Assembly: GCA_963699535.1 (NCBI GenBank)
Contig: CAVOUJ010000014.1
Span: forward strand, 62,001 to 126,000
Direction: 5' to 3'
DNA: 64,000 nt
Source of the DNA: VBDM01 sp963699535
GTDB taxonomy: Bacteria; Pseudomonadota; Gammaproteobacteria; Burkholderiales; SG8-39
Shown here in pieces: positions 17,149-25,497 of the stretch. The stretch's first letter is position 1. Every line of letters starts with the position of its first letter. Under the pieces are notes generated by a model. It was not told where the DNA came from. It made no database searches and saw only the letters and a list, made by a program, of their open reading frames with translations. A program made the position numbers and the translations under genes.

Positions 17149-17775
17149 ATGAACACGGACTACCACGCTTTGCCGATCCGGGAGCTCGGCCTCCGCGCCG
17201 GGTTCCGGCGCTCGACCCAGGCGCGAGCCGCGCGCGTGACTCTCGAGTCCCCGGCGCTCGAGGTGATGACCGATCTCGCGCGCATCAGCCCGGCGACCAT
17301 CCACTCCCAGGCGCCGCTCGCGGACGCCAACCAGTTCATGATTACGCGCGGCGTGCGGCTGCTGCTGGTGACCGACGATCATGAAAACGTGCTCGGAGTG
17401 CTGACGGCGACCGACATCTTGGGCGAGCGCCCATTGCTGGTCGCGACCGAGCGCGGGCTGAACCGCTCGGAGATGACGGTTGCCGACGTGATGACCCTCG
17501 CCGAGCACGTCGAGGTGGTGGCACTCGCCGACGTCGAGGGCGCGCGCGTCGGCCACGTACTCGAGACGCTGCGGCGCGCCGGGCGCCAGCACGCCCTGGT
17601 GGTCGAGTTCGACCTGCTGCCCGCGAGTGGGCCGCTCGCGCCGCCCGTCCGGCGCGCCATGGTGCGCGGCATCCTATCGATTACGCAGGTGGCACGCCAA
17701 TTGGGCGTGGCGCTGCAAACCGGCGGCGAACTGGCGCGCACGTTCTCCGAGATCGAGGCCGCGCTGGCTCGCTAG
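17149..17775 (+). CDS. Tandem CBS-domain protein
   Basis: A 208-residue soluble protein with two CBS motifs: about 50-85 (PATIHSQAPLADA, GVRLLLVTD, GVLTATDI) and about 105-190 (MTVADVM, QHALVVEF, VRGILSITQVARQLG). CBS pairs bind adenine nucleotides and usually regulate a partner. No fused enzyme or transporter is present. ATG 17149 is chosen because the frame upstream only encodes the Leu-Gly repeat of the microsatellite. It ends 23 bases from the convergent Bug receptor gene. Confidence 0.85.
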   Translation: MNTDYHALPIRELGLRAGFRRSTQARAARVTLESPALEVMTDLARISPATIHSQAPLADANQFMITRGVRLLLVTDDHENVLGVLTATDILGERPLLVATERGLNRSEMTVADVMTLAEHVEVVALADVEGARVGHVLETLRRAGRQHALVVEFDLLPASGPLAPPVRRAMVRGILSITQVARQLGVALQTGGELARTFSEIEAALAR

Positions 17776-17797
17776 GCACGGCGCGTCCGCTGCCGGT

Positions 17798-18742
17798 TCA
17801 GTCCGCCCGCAGGTTGTTCTTGCGGATGATCTCGCCCCAGCGGTCGGAGTCGCGCCTGACGATGGCGTTGAACTCATCGCCCGACACTCCCGACGGCTCG
17901 ACCCCGAGTTCGCGGAAGCGGTCCCCCACCGCCGGGGTCTGGAGCACGAAACGAATGTCCGCGGCGAGCCTGTCGAGCACCGGCTTGGGCGTCCCGCCGG
18001 CCGTGAAGATGCCGTGCCAGCCCGGGATGCCGAGGCCCGGAAAGAGCGAATCGAAGGGCACCGCTCCCGGCAGCTGCTCGAGCGGTTTGCCTCCCGTCAC
18101 CATGAGGGCGCGGAGCTTCCCCGCCTTGACGTGCGGCACGACCGCGACCGTGACGTCGATCATGATGCCCGGCTCGCCCGCGAGCACCGCCTGCAGCGCC
18201 GGCCCGGCGCCCTTGTAGGGTACGTGCGTGAGATTCATGCCGGCCGCGTTCTTCAGCAGCTCGAAGTAAAGGTGCTGCCCCGAGCCGTTTCCAGCGCTCG
18301 CATAGTTGAGCTTCCCGGGCTCCTTCTTCGCGCGTTCGATCAGTTCCTGGATCGAGCCGATCCCGGTGGATGGATTCACGACCATCGCGTAGGTCAGGAG
18401 CGTGGTTTGCGTGACCCCGACGAGGTCCTTGAGCACGTCGTAGGGCACCTTCTGCAGGTGCGGCAGCGTGACGAGCGGGGTCGAACTGATGATCAACAGC
18501 ACGTGGCCGTCGGGCGCGCTCCTCACCACGTATTCCGGGCCGATAGTGCTGCCCGGCTTGTTTTCGACGATCACCGGCTGGGTCCAGCGGTCCTGCAATT
18601 CCTTGCCGATCAGCCGGCCGGCGATGTCGAGCGGTCCGCCCGGCGGGAAGGGCACGACGAGCCGCACCGGCTTCGAGGGGAATTCCTGAGCTCCGGCGGC
18701 CAGAGTGAACAGCGCCAGAAGAACCGCGATGCTGCGCTTCAT
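17798..18742 (-). CDS. Bug-family tripartite tricarboxylate transporter receptor
   Basis: Periplasmic solute receptor (TctC/Bug family), 314 residues. The signal peptide KRSIAVLLALFTLAAGAQ is followed by the family start FPSKPVRLVVPFPPGG, the YASAGNGSGQHLYFELL loop and HVPYKGAGPALQAVLAGE. These receptors bind carboxylates and deliver them to TctAB permeases; none is encoded here, as is usual for orphan Bug proteins. It is the last gene after the sugar-acid operon on the same strand, 55 bases beyond the DenD-like gene, so it could bind a sugar acid or related carboxylate (inference). Confidence 0.92.
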   Translation of the reverse strand: MKRSIAVLLALFTLAAGAQEFPSKPVRLVVPFPPGGPLDIAGRLIGKELQDRWTQPVIVENKPGSTIGPEYVVRSAPDGHVLLIISSTPLVTLPHLQKVPYDVLKDLVGVTQTTLLTYAMVVNPSTGIGSIQELIERAKKEPGKLNYASAGNGSGQHLYFELLKNAAGMNLTHVPYKGAGPALQAVLAGEPGIMIDVTVAVVPHVKAGKLRALMVTGGKPLEQLPGAVPFDSLFPGLGIPGWHGIFTAGGTPKPVLDRLAADIRFVLQTPAVGDRFRELGVEPSGVSGDEFNAIVRRDSDRWGEIIRKNNLRAD

Positions 18743-18797
18743 GACTGCGCCCTCCTCGATCGCACGCGCGAGCCTACCGGAGAATGGAACGGGCCCA

Positions 18798-19778
18798 TCA
18801 GACGCGCACGCCTTCGTCGGTGATGTAGTCGCGAATGACGGCATCGATGCCGGTATCGGCCTTGAAGCCCATCTCGAGCGCGCGCGGCGTGGCAAAGCGC
18901 ACCGGCCAGCCCTCCACGATCGCCTGGATGCGCGCCTCCGGCCTGAAGGCCACGCGCTTGGGGACTTGCGCGCCGGCGATTCTCGCGAGCGCGTCCAGCA
19001 TCTGCGCCACGCTGACGGTGATACCGGGGAGGTTGAGGACGCGGTTCGATCCCCACGCCGAAGGCGGCAGGTCGTGCGCGTGCACGAAGGCCTCGACGAC
19101 GCGCCGCGGCGAGAGCAGCCACACGCCGGTATCGCCGCCGACCGGACAGTCGTAGGCGACGCCGTTCAAGGGCTCGCGGATGACCGCGCTGGCGAAGGAC
19201 GAAGCGGCGGCGTTCGCCTTTCCCGGGCGCACGACGACGGTCGGCAGGCGCAGCGACCTGCCGTCGAGGAAACCCTTGCGCGAGCAGTCGCCGATCAGGT
19301 ATTCGCTCACGACCTTCTGCGTTCCGTACGAAGTCTGCGGCCGCGGCGTGGTCGAGTCGTCGAGCACTTCCGGCAGTTCGCCGCCAAAAGCAGCGACCGA
19401 ACTGGCGAACACCAGGTGCGGCGGCCGTGCGCAGCGGCGCGCGCACTCGAGCACGTTGCGCATACCTTGAATGTTTACGCGCATACCGAGATCGAAGTCG
19501 GCCTCGGCCGCACCCGAGACCACCGCAGCGAGATGGAACACGGAAGCGGTGTCGGGCGCGATCGCGCGGGCGGAGAATGCCGGGTCGGAGATGTCGCCAG
19601 CGAGCATTTCCAGCCGCGGGTCCCTGGGCAGGTTCTCCGGGAAAGCCTGATCGACGAGCACGAGGCTCGCAATCTTCTGCGGCGTACCATCGGCTCCGGC
19701 GAGCGTGCCGCGCGCGAGCAGCGCTTTCGCGAGCTTGAAGCCTATGAAACCGCCCCCACCGGTAATGACGGTTTTCAT
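18798..19778 (-). CDS. denD: NAD-dependent epimerase/dehydratase, D-erythronate dehydrogenase (DenD)-like
   Basis: A 326-residue extended SDR. The Rossmann motif TGGGGFIG lies near residues 6-13, the catalytic S-S-V-A-A region is followed by YGTQK (Y-x3-K), and the C-terminal domain has the RRVVEAFVHAHDLP and LNLPGITVSV blocks typical of DenD, which oxidises D-erythronate at C2 using NAD. The start ATG 19778 lies 2 bases after the dehydratase stop, so the two are translated together. The symbol is by family resemblance; other C4 or C5 sugar acids are possible substrates. Confidence 0.8.
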   Translation of the reverse strand: MKTVITGGGGFIGFKLAKALLARGTLAGADGTPQKIASLVLVDQAFPENLPRDPRLEMLAGDISDPAFSARAIAPDTASVFHLAAVVSGAAEADFDLGMRVNIQGMRNVLECARRCARPPHLVFASSVAAFGGELPEVLDDSTTPRPQTSYGTQKVVSEYLIGDCSRKGFLDGRSLRLPTVVVRPGKANAAASSFASAVIREPLNGVAYDCPVGGDTGVWLLSPRRVVEAFVHAHDLPPSAWGSNRVLNLPGITVSVAQMLDALARIAGAQVPKRVAFRPEARIQAIVEGWPVRFATPRALEMGFKADTGIDAVIRDYITDEGVRV

Positions 19779-19780
19779 AC

Positions 19781-21511
19781 TCAGTGGTTGTCCCGGGGCA
19801 CGAAGGCGCCGCTCTTGCCGGCGAGAAAGTCGAAGTCGGCGCCTTCGTCCGCCTGCAATACGTGCTCGAAATAAAGCCGCCAATAGCCGCGATCGAGGGG
19901 CGGCTCTGGCTCTCTCCATTTCTCGCGCCTCATCGCGAGTTCCTCCTCGGAAACGAGAAGCTGCAATCGCCGCTTCACCACATCCAGCTCGATGATATCG
20001 CCGTTTTCGACGAGCGCGAGCGCGCCGCCCGCCGCGGCTTCGGGCGCGACGTGCAGCACCACGGTCCCGTAGGCAGTGCCGCTCATGCGCGCGTCCGACA
20101 CCCTCACCATGTCGGTGACGCCGCGCTTGAGGAGCTTCGGCGGCAGCGGCATGTTGCCGACTTCGGCCATGCCCGGATAGCCCTTGGGCCCGCAGTTCTT
20201 CAGCACCATCACGCAGGTCTTGTCGATATCGAGCTTCGGATCGTCGATGCGCTTGTGGAAGTCCTCGATGTTCTCGAACACAACCGCGCGGCCGCGGTGC
20301 TTCATGAGCCTGGTCGTCGCCGCCGACGGCTTGATGATGGCGCCGTCGGGGCAGAGGTTGCCGCGCAGCACCGCGATTCCGGAATTTCTCTTGAAGGGTT
20401 TCCTGAACGGGAAGATCACGTCGCGGTCCCAGCGCGGGGCGCTCTTGTTGTTCTCCCAGATGCTCCTGCCGCTGACCGTGAGCGCGCCTTTGTGGAGGAG
20501 CCCGTTCGCGCCGAGTTCCCGAATCACTGCGGGCAGGCCTCCGGCGTAGTAGAAATCCTCCATCAGGTGCTTTCCAGAAGGCATGAGATTCACCAGGCAG
20601 TGAACGCCGCGGCCCAGGCGATCGAAGTCCTCGAGCTTCAGATCGACACCGATGCGCCGCGCGATCGCGATGAGGTGAATGACGGCGTTGGTCGAGCCGC
20701 CGATCGCGGCGTTCACCCGGATCGCATTTTCGAAGGCGGCTCGCGTGAGGATCTTTGAGAGGATCACTCTCTCCTTCACCAGATCGACGATGCGGCGGCC
20801 TGCCGTGCGCGCGAGCACGTACCTGCGCGCGTCCACCGCCGGGATCGCCGCGTTGCCAGGCATGCCGACGCCGAGCGCCTCGACCATGGAAGCCATCGTG
20901 GAAGCGGTGCCCATGGTCATGCAGTGGCCGTGGGAGCGGTGCATGCACGACTCGGCTTCGTGGAATTCCTCGATCGTGATTTTCCCGGCGCGCAGGTCTT
21001 CCGACATCGACCAGACGTTGGTCCCCGAGCCGATCTCGGTGCCGCGGTACTTGCCGGAGAGCATCGGGCCGCCCGACACGCCGATCGCGGGAATATCGAC
21101 GCTCGCCGCGCCCATCAGCAGCGCCGGCGTGGTCTTGTCGCAGCCCATCAGGAGAACGACGCCGTCGAGCGGGTTCGCCCGGATCGACTCCTCGACGTCC
21201 ATGCTGGCGAGGTTGCGGTAGAGCATTGCCGTCGGCCGCATCAGCGTCTCGCCGAGCGAGGTCACCGGGAATTCGAGCGGGAAGCCGCCGGCTTCGAGGA
21301 CGCCGTTCTTCACGTGCTCCGCGATCGCGCGGAAGTGCGTGTTGCAAGGGGTAAGCTCGGACCAGGTGTTGCAGATGCCGACCACAGGGCGCCCTTCGAA
21401 CTGGTCCTGGGGCACACCGCGGTTCTTCACCCAGCTGCGGTAGATGAATCCGTAGATGTCCTGGCGGCCGAACCACTGTGTCGAGCGCAGCGGTGTTCTT
21501 TTTCTGGCCAT
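19781..21511 (-). CDS. IlvD/Edd-family dehydratase (sugar-acid dehydratase type)
   Basis: A 576-residue Fe-S dehydratase of the dihydroxy-acid/6-phosphogluconate dehydratase family, closest in layout to L-arabinonate and other aldonate dehydratases. Visible motifs are CNTWSELTPCN, GCDKTTPALLMGAAS (cluster Cys and active Lys region), SHGHCMTMGTASTMAS, GGSTNAVIHL, CPDGAIIKPS and DARMSGTAYG near the C-terminus. It would remove water from a sugar acid to give a 2-keto-3-deoxy acid. It follows the SDR gene with a 2-base gap and precedes the DenD-like gene with a 2-base gap. With the neighbouring ABC sugar importer it suggests non-phosphorylative sugar or sugar-acid breakdown. Confidence 0.9.
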   Translation of the reverse strand: MARKRTPLRSTQWFGRQDIYGFIYRSWVKNRGVPQDQFEGRPVVGICNTWSELTPCNTHFRAIAEHVKNGVLEAGGFPLEFPVTSLGETLMRPTAMLYRNLASMDVEESIRANPLDGVVLLMGCDKTTPALLMGAASVDIPAIGVSGGPMLSGKYRGTEIGSGTNVWSMSEDLRAGKITIEEFHEAESCMHRSHGHCMTMGTASTMASMVEALGVGMPGNAAIPAVDARRYVLARTAGRRIVDLVKERVILSKILTRAAFENAIRVNAAIGGSTNAVIHLIAIARRIGVDLKLEDFDRLGRGVHCLVNLMPSGKHLMEDFYYAGGLPAVIRELGANGLLHKGALTVSGRSIWENNKSAPRWDRDVIFPFRKPFKRNSGIAVLRGNLCPDGAIIKPSAATTRLMKHRGRAVVFENIEDFHKRIDDPKLDIDKTCVMVLKNCGPKGYPGMAEVGNMPLPPKLLKRGVTDMVRVSDARMSGTAYGTVVLHVAPEAAAGGALALVENGDIIELDVVKRRLQLLVSEEELAMRREKWREPEPPLDRGYWRLYFEHVLQADEGADFDFLAGKSGAFVPRDNH

Positions 21512-21513
21512 TA

Positions 21514-22218
21514 TCAGTATGTGGCGCGTCCGCCGGAAATGTCGAACACCGCGCCGGTGGAGAACGAGCAATCCTCCGAGGCGAGCCAGCATACCAGGGA
21601 CGCAATCTCGTCGGTCGTCACGAAGCGGTGCATAGGAATCTTGGAGAGCATGTAGTCGATATGCTGCTCGGTCATTTGATCGAAGATCGAGGTTTTCGCC
21701 GCCGCCGGCGTGACGCAGTTGACGAGCACCCCGGTCTGCGCCAATTCCTTGCCGAGCGATTTGGTGAGTGCGATCACGCCCGCTTTCGACGCGCTGTAGG
21801 CGACAGCGTTGGGGTTGCCCTCCTTGCCAGCGATCGAGGCGATGTTGACGATGCGCCCGTATTTGCGCTTCACCATGTGAGCCGCGACGGCGCGGCAGCA
21901 CAGGAACTGGCTGGTGAGGTTGACTCGCAACACGCGCTCCCACTCCTCGACGGGATATTCGACGGTCGGTGTGTTGAGGCCGGCGATGCCGGCGTTGTTG
22001 ACGAGCACGTCGATCTTGCCCAAGTCGGCGAGCGCTTTCGCCGTCGCGCGTTCTACCGCGCTCGCATCCGACACGTCGACTGCGCCGCTCTTTGCCGCGA
22101 TGTCCCAGATCAGGACTTTTGCGCCCGAAGCCTCAAGACGCTTCGCGATCGCCGCTCCGATGCCCTGGAGCCCGCCGGTGACGATCGCGGTGCGTCCCTT
22201 GAAATCCAGATGGTTCAC
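21514..22218 (-). CDS. SDR-family oxidoreductase (sugar/3-oxoacyl reductase type)
   Basis: A 234-residue classical short-chain dehydrogenase. It shows TGGLQGIG cofactor loop (about 13-20), NNAG (about 80), the catalytic Ser and YSASKAG (Y-x3-K). GTG 22218 overlaps the stop of the upstream permease gene (GTGA). Its place between importer and dehydratase fits an aldose or sugar-alcohol dehydrogenase step giving the acid that IlvD/Edd dehydrates. The substrate cannot be read from the sequence. Confidence 0.9.
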   Translation of the reverse strand: MNHLDFKGRTAIVTGGLQGIGAAIAKRLEASGAKVLIWDIAAKSGAVDVSDASAVERATAKALADLGKIDVLVNNAGIAGLNTPTVEYPVEEWERVLRVNLTSQFLCCRAVAAHMVKRKYGRIVNIASIAGKEGNPNAVAYSASKAGVIALTKSLGKELAQTGVLVNCVTPAAAKTSIFDQMTEQHIDYMLSKIPMHRFVTTDEIASLVCWLASEDCSFSTGAVFDISGGRATY

Positions 22219-23099
22219 TCTTTCACCGCGCCAGTCATGCCCGAAACGTAGTACTCGACGAAGAAGGAATAGAGGATCGCGACCGGCAGCGAGCCGAGCA
22301 GCGCGCCCGCCATCAGGGCGCCCCAGTGGTAGACGTCGCCTTCGACCAGCTCGGTCACCACGCCGACCGGCACGGTCTTCACTTCCGACGAGGACACGAA
22401 GGTGAGCGCGTAGATGAACTCGTTCCACGACAGCGTGAAGGCGAAGATTCCGGCCGAGATGAGCCCTGGCACGGCGAGCGGCAGGATGATCCTGGTGAGG
22501 ATCTGCCAGCGCGTTGCTCCGTCGATGAGCGCGCACTCCTCCAGCTCGTAAGGGATCGAGCGGAAGTAGCCCATCAGAAGCCAGGTGCAGAAGGGGATGA
22601 GGAACGTCGGGTAGGTCAGGATCAGCGCCCAGCGCGTGTCGAAGATGCCGATCTGGAATACGACGGTGGCGAGCGGTATGAACAGGATCGACGGCGGAAC
22701 CAGATAGGCGAGGAAAATCGCCATGCCGACGCCTTTTGCGCCGCGGAAGCGCAGCCGCTCGATCGCGTAGGCGGCGAACACGCTCGCGGCCAGCGAAACG
22801 AAGGTCGAGACCACCGAGACGACCAGGGTGTTCCACATCCATGCCGGGTAGGAGGTGTGGAACAGGAGCTTTTCGAAATGCGCGAAGGTCGGATGGTGTA
22901 TCCAGAAGGGATTGGCTTCCCGGCTGAGAAGCTCCGCGTCCGGTTTGAACGAGGTCATCGTCATCCAGTAGAACGGAAAGAGAAGAACGAAGAGAAAAGC
23001 CGCGAGCGGCAGATAGAGCGTCACCCAGCGCCGCGGCAGCGATTCCAGGTATTCCAGACCGCGGGAATCCTCGGCACGCGCGCTCACGTCTGCAGTCAC
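22215..23099 (-). CDS. CUT1 sugar ABC transporter permease, MalG type
   Basis: A 294-residue inner membrane permease with six predicted helices. It has the coupling-loop motif EECALIDGATRWQILTRI-LPLAVPG (EAA motif) near residue 200 that contacts the ATPase. I chose GTG 23099 (TADVSARAED start), one base beyond the stop of the MalF-type gene, because longer reading frames run into that gene. It pairs with the preceding MalF-type permease, the binding protein and the UgpC-type ATPase. Confidence 0.9.
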   Translation of the reverse strand: MTADVSARAEDSRGLEYLESLPRRWVTLYLPLAAFLFVLLFPFYWMTMTSFKPDAELLSREANPFWIHHPTFAHFEKLLFHTSYPAWMWNTLVVSVVSTFVSLAASVFAAYAIERLRFRGAKGVGMAIFLAYLVPPSILFIPLATVVFQIGIFDTRWALILTYPTFLIPFCTWLLMGYFRSIPYELEECALIDGATRWQILTRIILPLAVPGLISAGIFAFTLSWNEFIYALTFVSSSEVKTVPVGVVTELVEGDVYHWGALMAGALLGSLPVAILYSFFVEYYVSGMTGAVKE

Positions 23100-23100
23100 G

Positions 23101-24000
23101 TCACTTGTCTCCGCCGCCCTGCTGCCACGCCCGCCGCTGCAGGCCGAAGTAGGAAAACAACACCGCGGCGAGAAGAAAGGGCACCATCGCCATGGCGAGC
23201 GCCGCACCTTCGCCGAGGTTGCCGCCCGGTATGGCGCGCTGGAAGGAGAGCGTCGCCATCAGGTGCGTGGCATTCAGCGGGCCGCCGCGCGTCAGCACGT
23301 ATATCAGCTGGAAGTCGGTGAAAGTGAATAGCACTGAAAAGGTCATCACCACCGCGATGATGGGGGTGAGCATCGGCAAGGTGACGTGCCGGAACTTCTG
23401 CCACTCGGTCGCGCCGTCCAGGGCCGCCGCCTCGTAGAGCGTAGGCGAGATAGTCTGGAGACCGGCGAGCAAACAGATCGCGACGAAAGGCACGCCACGC
23501 CAGATGTTCGCCGCGATGGTCGAGAAGCGCGCCATCCAGGGTTCGCCGAGGAAATCGATGTAGCGGTCGATCAAACCCATCTTCACGAGCAGCCATGACA
23601 CCACCGAGAACTGCGCGTCGTAGATCCACCAGAAAGCGATCGCCGAAAGCGCGGTCGGCACGATGAACGGCAGCAGGACGACCGCGCGAATGAAAGCCTT
23701 GAAGGGCAGATGGCGGTTGAGGAGCAACGCGAGCCACAGGCCGAGCGCGAACTTCACGATGCTGGCGATCACCGTGTAGAAGAGCGTGTTGAAGAGCGAC
23801 AGCCGCGCGAGCGAATCGTCGAACAACGATTGGAAATTGTCGATACCGATCCAGCGCCCAGCGCGCCCGATGCGCGCGTCGGTGAACCCGAGCCAGAGGC
23901 CCAGGCCGAGCGGGTAGGTGAGGAACACGAGCAAGAGCGCCGCCGCGGGCAGCATGAACGCGAGCCCGAGCGCGGTGCGGTTGTCGAGGAAGCGGTGCAT
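23101..24000 (-). CDS. CUT1 sugar ABC transporter permease, MalF type
   Basis: A 299-residue permease starting HRFLDNRTALGLAFMLP with six membrane helices and the EAA motif EAAALDGATEWQKFRHVTLP near residue 200. It forms the transmembrane pair with the MalG-type protein. About 143 bases of palindromic repeat separate it from the binding-protein gene upstream, which may reduce downstream expression relative to the abundant binding protein, as repeats do in other importer operons. Confidence 0.9.
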   Translation of the reverse strand: MHRFLDNRTALGLAFMLPAAALLLVFLTYPLGLGLWLGFTDARIGRAGRWIGIDNFQSLFDDSLARLSLFNTLFYTVIASIVKFALGLWLALLLNRHLPFKAFIRAVVLLPFIVPTALSAIAFWWIYDAQFSVVSWLLVKMGLIDRYIDFLGEPWMARFSTIAANIWRGVPFVAICLLAGLQTISPTLYEAAALDGATEWQKFRHVTLPMLTPIIAVVMTFSVLFTFTDFQLIYVLTRGGPLNATHLMATLSFQRAIPGGNLGEGAALAMAMVPFLLAAVLFSYFGLQRRAWQQGGGDK

Positions 24001-24015
24001 GGTTCAAGCTGTTAT

Positions 24016-24128
24016 CCCCTCCTTGGACAAGGAGGGGTGCGCGCGAAGCGCGCGGGGTGGTTTGATGCACGCGCTCGCACCACCACCCCGTCGCCTCCGG
24101 CGACACCCCTCCTCCATCCTGGAGGAGG
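24016..24128. repeat. Cluster of five inverted repeats (REP-like element)
   Basis: Five hairpins follow one another: CCCCTCCTT/AAGGAGGGG (24016-24037), GCGCGC/GCGCGC (24039-24053), GGGGTGGT/ACCACCCC (24054-24089), GTCGCC/GGCGAC (24090-24104) and CCTCCTCCA/TGGAGGAGG (24108-24128). All arms are perfect as read. It lies inside an operon between the binding-protein and permease genes. It has the look of repeated intergenic elements in betaproteobacterial genomes and could stabilise the upstream mRNA end. Confidence 0.8.
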
Positions 24129-24143
24129 AGAAAGGTCTGGGAA

Positions 24144-25472
24144 TCAAACCTTGTAATATCGCTCGGCGCGTTTCTGCGCGCGCTCGGCTGCTTCCTTGGG
24201 CGTCTTCGACCCGCTCGCAGCTTCCGCCACCATGTTCACGACGATGAAGTCGGCCATGCACTGCGCCGACGAGTAACCGAGCTTCCCGGAGTAGCCGTTC
24301 GGCAGCATGATCTTCATGCAGTCGCGGTAGGGTGTGTGCTTCGGGTCCACCGTCCAGATCGGGTTCGACTCGTAGGCCTTGAGCGGATGCGTGACGTAGC
24401 CGATCGAGGCCTGCTGCCAGGGCTCGTACTGCTCCTTCTCCATCATGAAGCGCAGATACTCCTTCGCCGCGTTCGGGAACTTCGTGTACTTGAAGATCAT
24501 CTGGTTGAAGAAGAGGTGCAGCTCGGTCGGTTTCCCTACCGGCCCGATCGGCAGGTTGGCGTGCCCGATGTCCGCCGCCATAGCCTTGATTTTCGGGTCC
24601 TGCGAGTTTTTCGCCGCGTAGTAGATCGAGATGCCGTTCTCGGTGACGCTGATCTGATCGTCGAGGAACGCCTTGTTGTTGTTCGGGTCGAGCCAGGCGA
24701 GCGTCCCCGGAACGAAGGTCTGGTAGAGCTCCTTCGCGTACTCGAGCGCCTGCAGGGTCTGCGGGCTGTCTACGACGACGTTGTTCTTCTCGTCCACCAG
24801 CCGGCCGCCGAAGGACCACAGCAGCCAGTGCGTCCAGGTGTTGCCGTCGCCGGTGGCGTTGCCGAGCGCGAAGCCGAGCGGATGGTTCTTCGCCTTGAGC
24901 GCCTTGGCGAGCTTCAGGAACCCCGCGGTGTCGCGCGGAAAGCTGTCGAAGCCCGCCTCTTTCATCTGGCTGATGCGATAGACGAAAGCGTTGCCCGCGC
25001 AGCCCAGGGGCAGACCGATCCAGCGCTTGCCGCCCGGTTGCAGATACTGCCGGCACACGTCGTACCAGCCGCCGTACTTCTTGCCGAGATATTCCGCGAG
25101 GTCGGTCACGTCGAGCAGCTTCTCGGGGTACAGGTTGGCGTCGTCGAAGGTCGAAAGGATGATGTCGGGTCCCGAGCCGACGTTCGCCGCGACCGCGGCC
25201 TTGGGGCGCACGTCCTCCCAGCTCTCGTGGTCGACGCGCACCTCGACGCCGGTCTTCTTTGTGAACGCGGCGACGTTCTTCATGTACTGATCCTCGTCGC
25301 CCGCGACGAAGCGCTTCCAACGCAGCACGCGCAGCTTCGCGCCTTTTTCGGGTGTCCAGGCGGTCGCGCCCGCCTTGCCCTGCGCCTGCGCAAGCAGCGG
25401 CACGCCGGCCGCGGTGCCCGCGGCCACACCCGCGGAAATCTTCAGGAAATCGCGTCGCTTCATGTTGCTCAT
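24144..25472 (-). CDS. Extracellular sugar-binding protein (family 1), Tat-type signal
   Basis: A 442-residue ABC binding protein. ATG 25472 sits right behind AAGGAGGAGA. The N-terminus KRRDFLKISAGVAAGTAAG has the twin-arginine pattern RRDFLK and an AQA cleavage site near residue 30, so export by Tat is likely. The mature part has the sugar SBP pattern (GSGPDIILSTFDD, FGGRLVDEKN, FNQMIFKY). It delivers its ligand to the two CUT1 permeases downstream. The ligand is probably a sugar, sugar acid or polyol, judged by the SDR and dehydratase in the operon. Confidence 0.9.
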   Translation of the reverse strand: MSNMKRRDFLKISAGVAAGTAAGVPLLAQAQGKAGATAWTPEKGAKLRVLRWKRFVAGDEDQYMKNVAAFTKKTGVEVRVDHESWEDVRPKAAVAANVGSGPDIILSTFDDANLYPEKLLDVTDLAEYLGKKYGGWYDVCRQYLQPGGKRWIGLPLGCAGNAFVYRISQMKEAGFDSFPRDTAGFLKLAKALKAKNHPLGFALGNATGDGNTWTHWLLWSFGGRLVDEKNNVVVDSPQTLQALEYAKELYQTFVPGTLAWLDPNNNKAFLDDQISVTENGISIYYAAKNSQDPKIKAMAADIGHANLPIGPVGKPTELHLFFNQMIFKYTKFPNAAKEYLRFMMEKEQYEPWQQASIGYVTHPLKAYESNPIWTVDPKHTPYRDCMKIMLPNGYSGKLGYSSAQCMADFIVVNMVAEAASGSKTPKEAAERAQKRAERYYKV

Positions 25473-25497
25473 GGTCTCCTCCTTGGGTGATAACGGT

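Noticed and set aside
18798..21605. Minus-strand frame of 935 codons spanning the dehydratase and DenD genes
   Set aside because: It runs in the wrong frame through the IlvD/Edd gene and only joins the true DenD frame at its end; the IlvD motifs are in the other frame.
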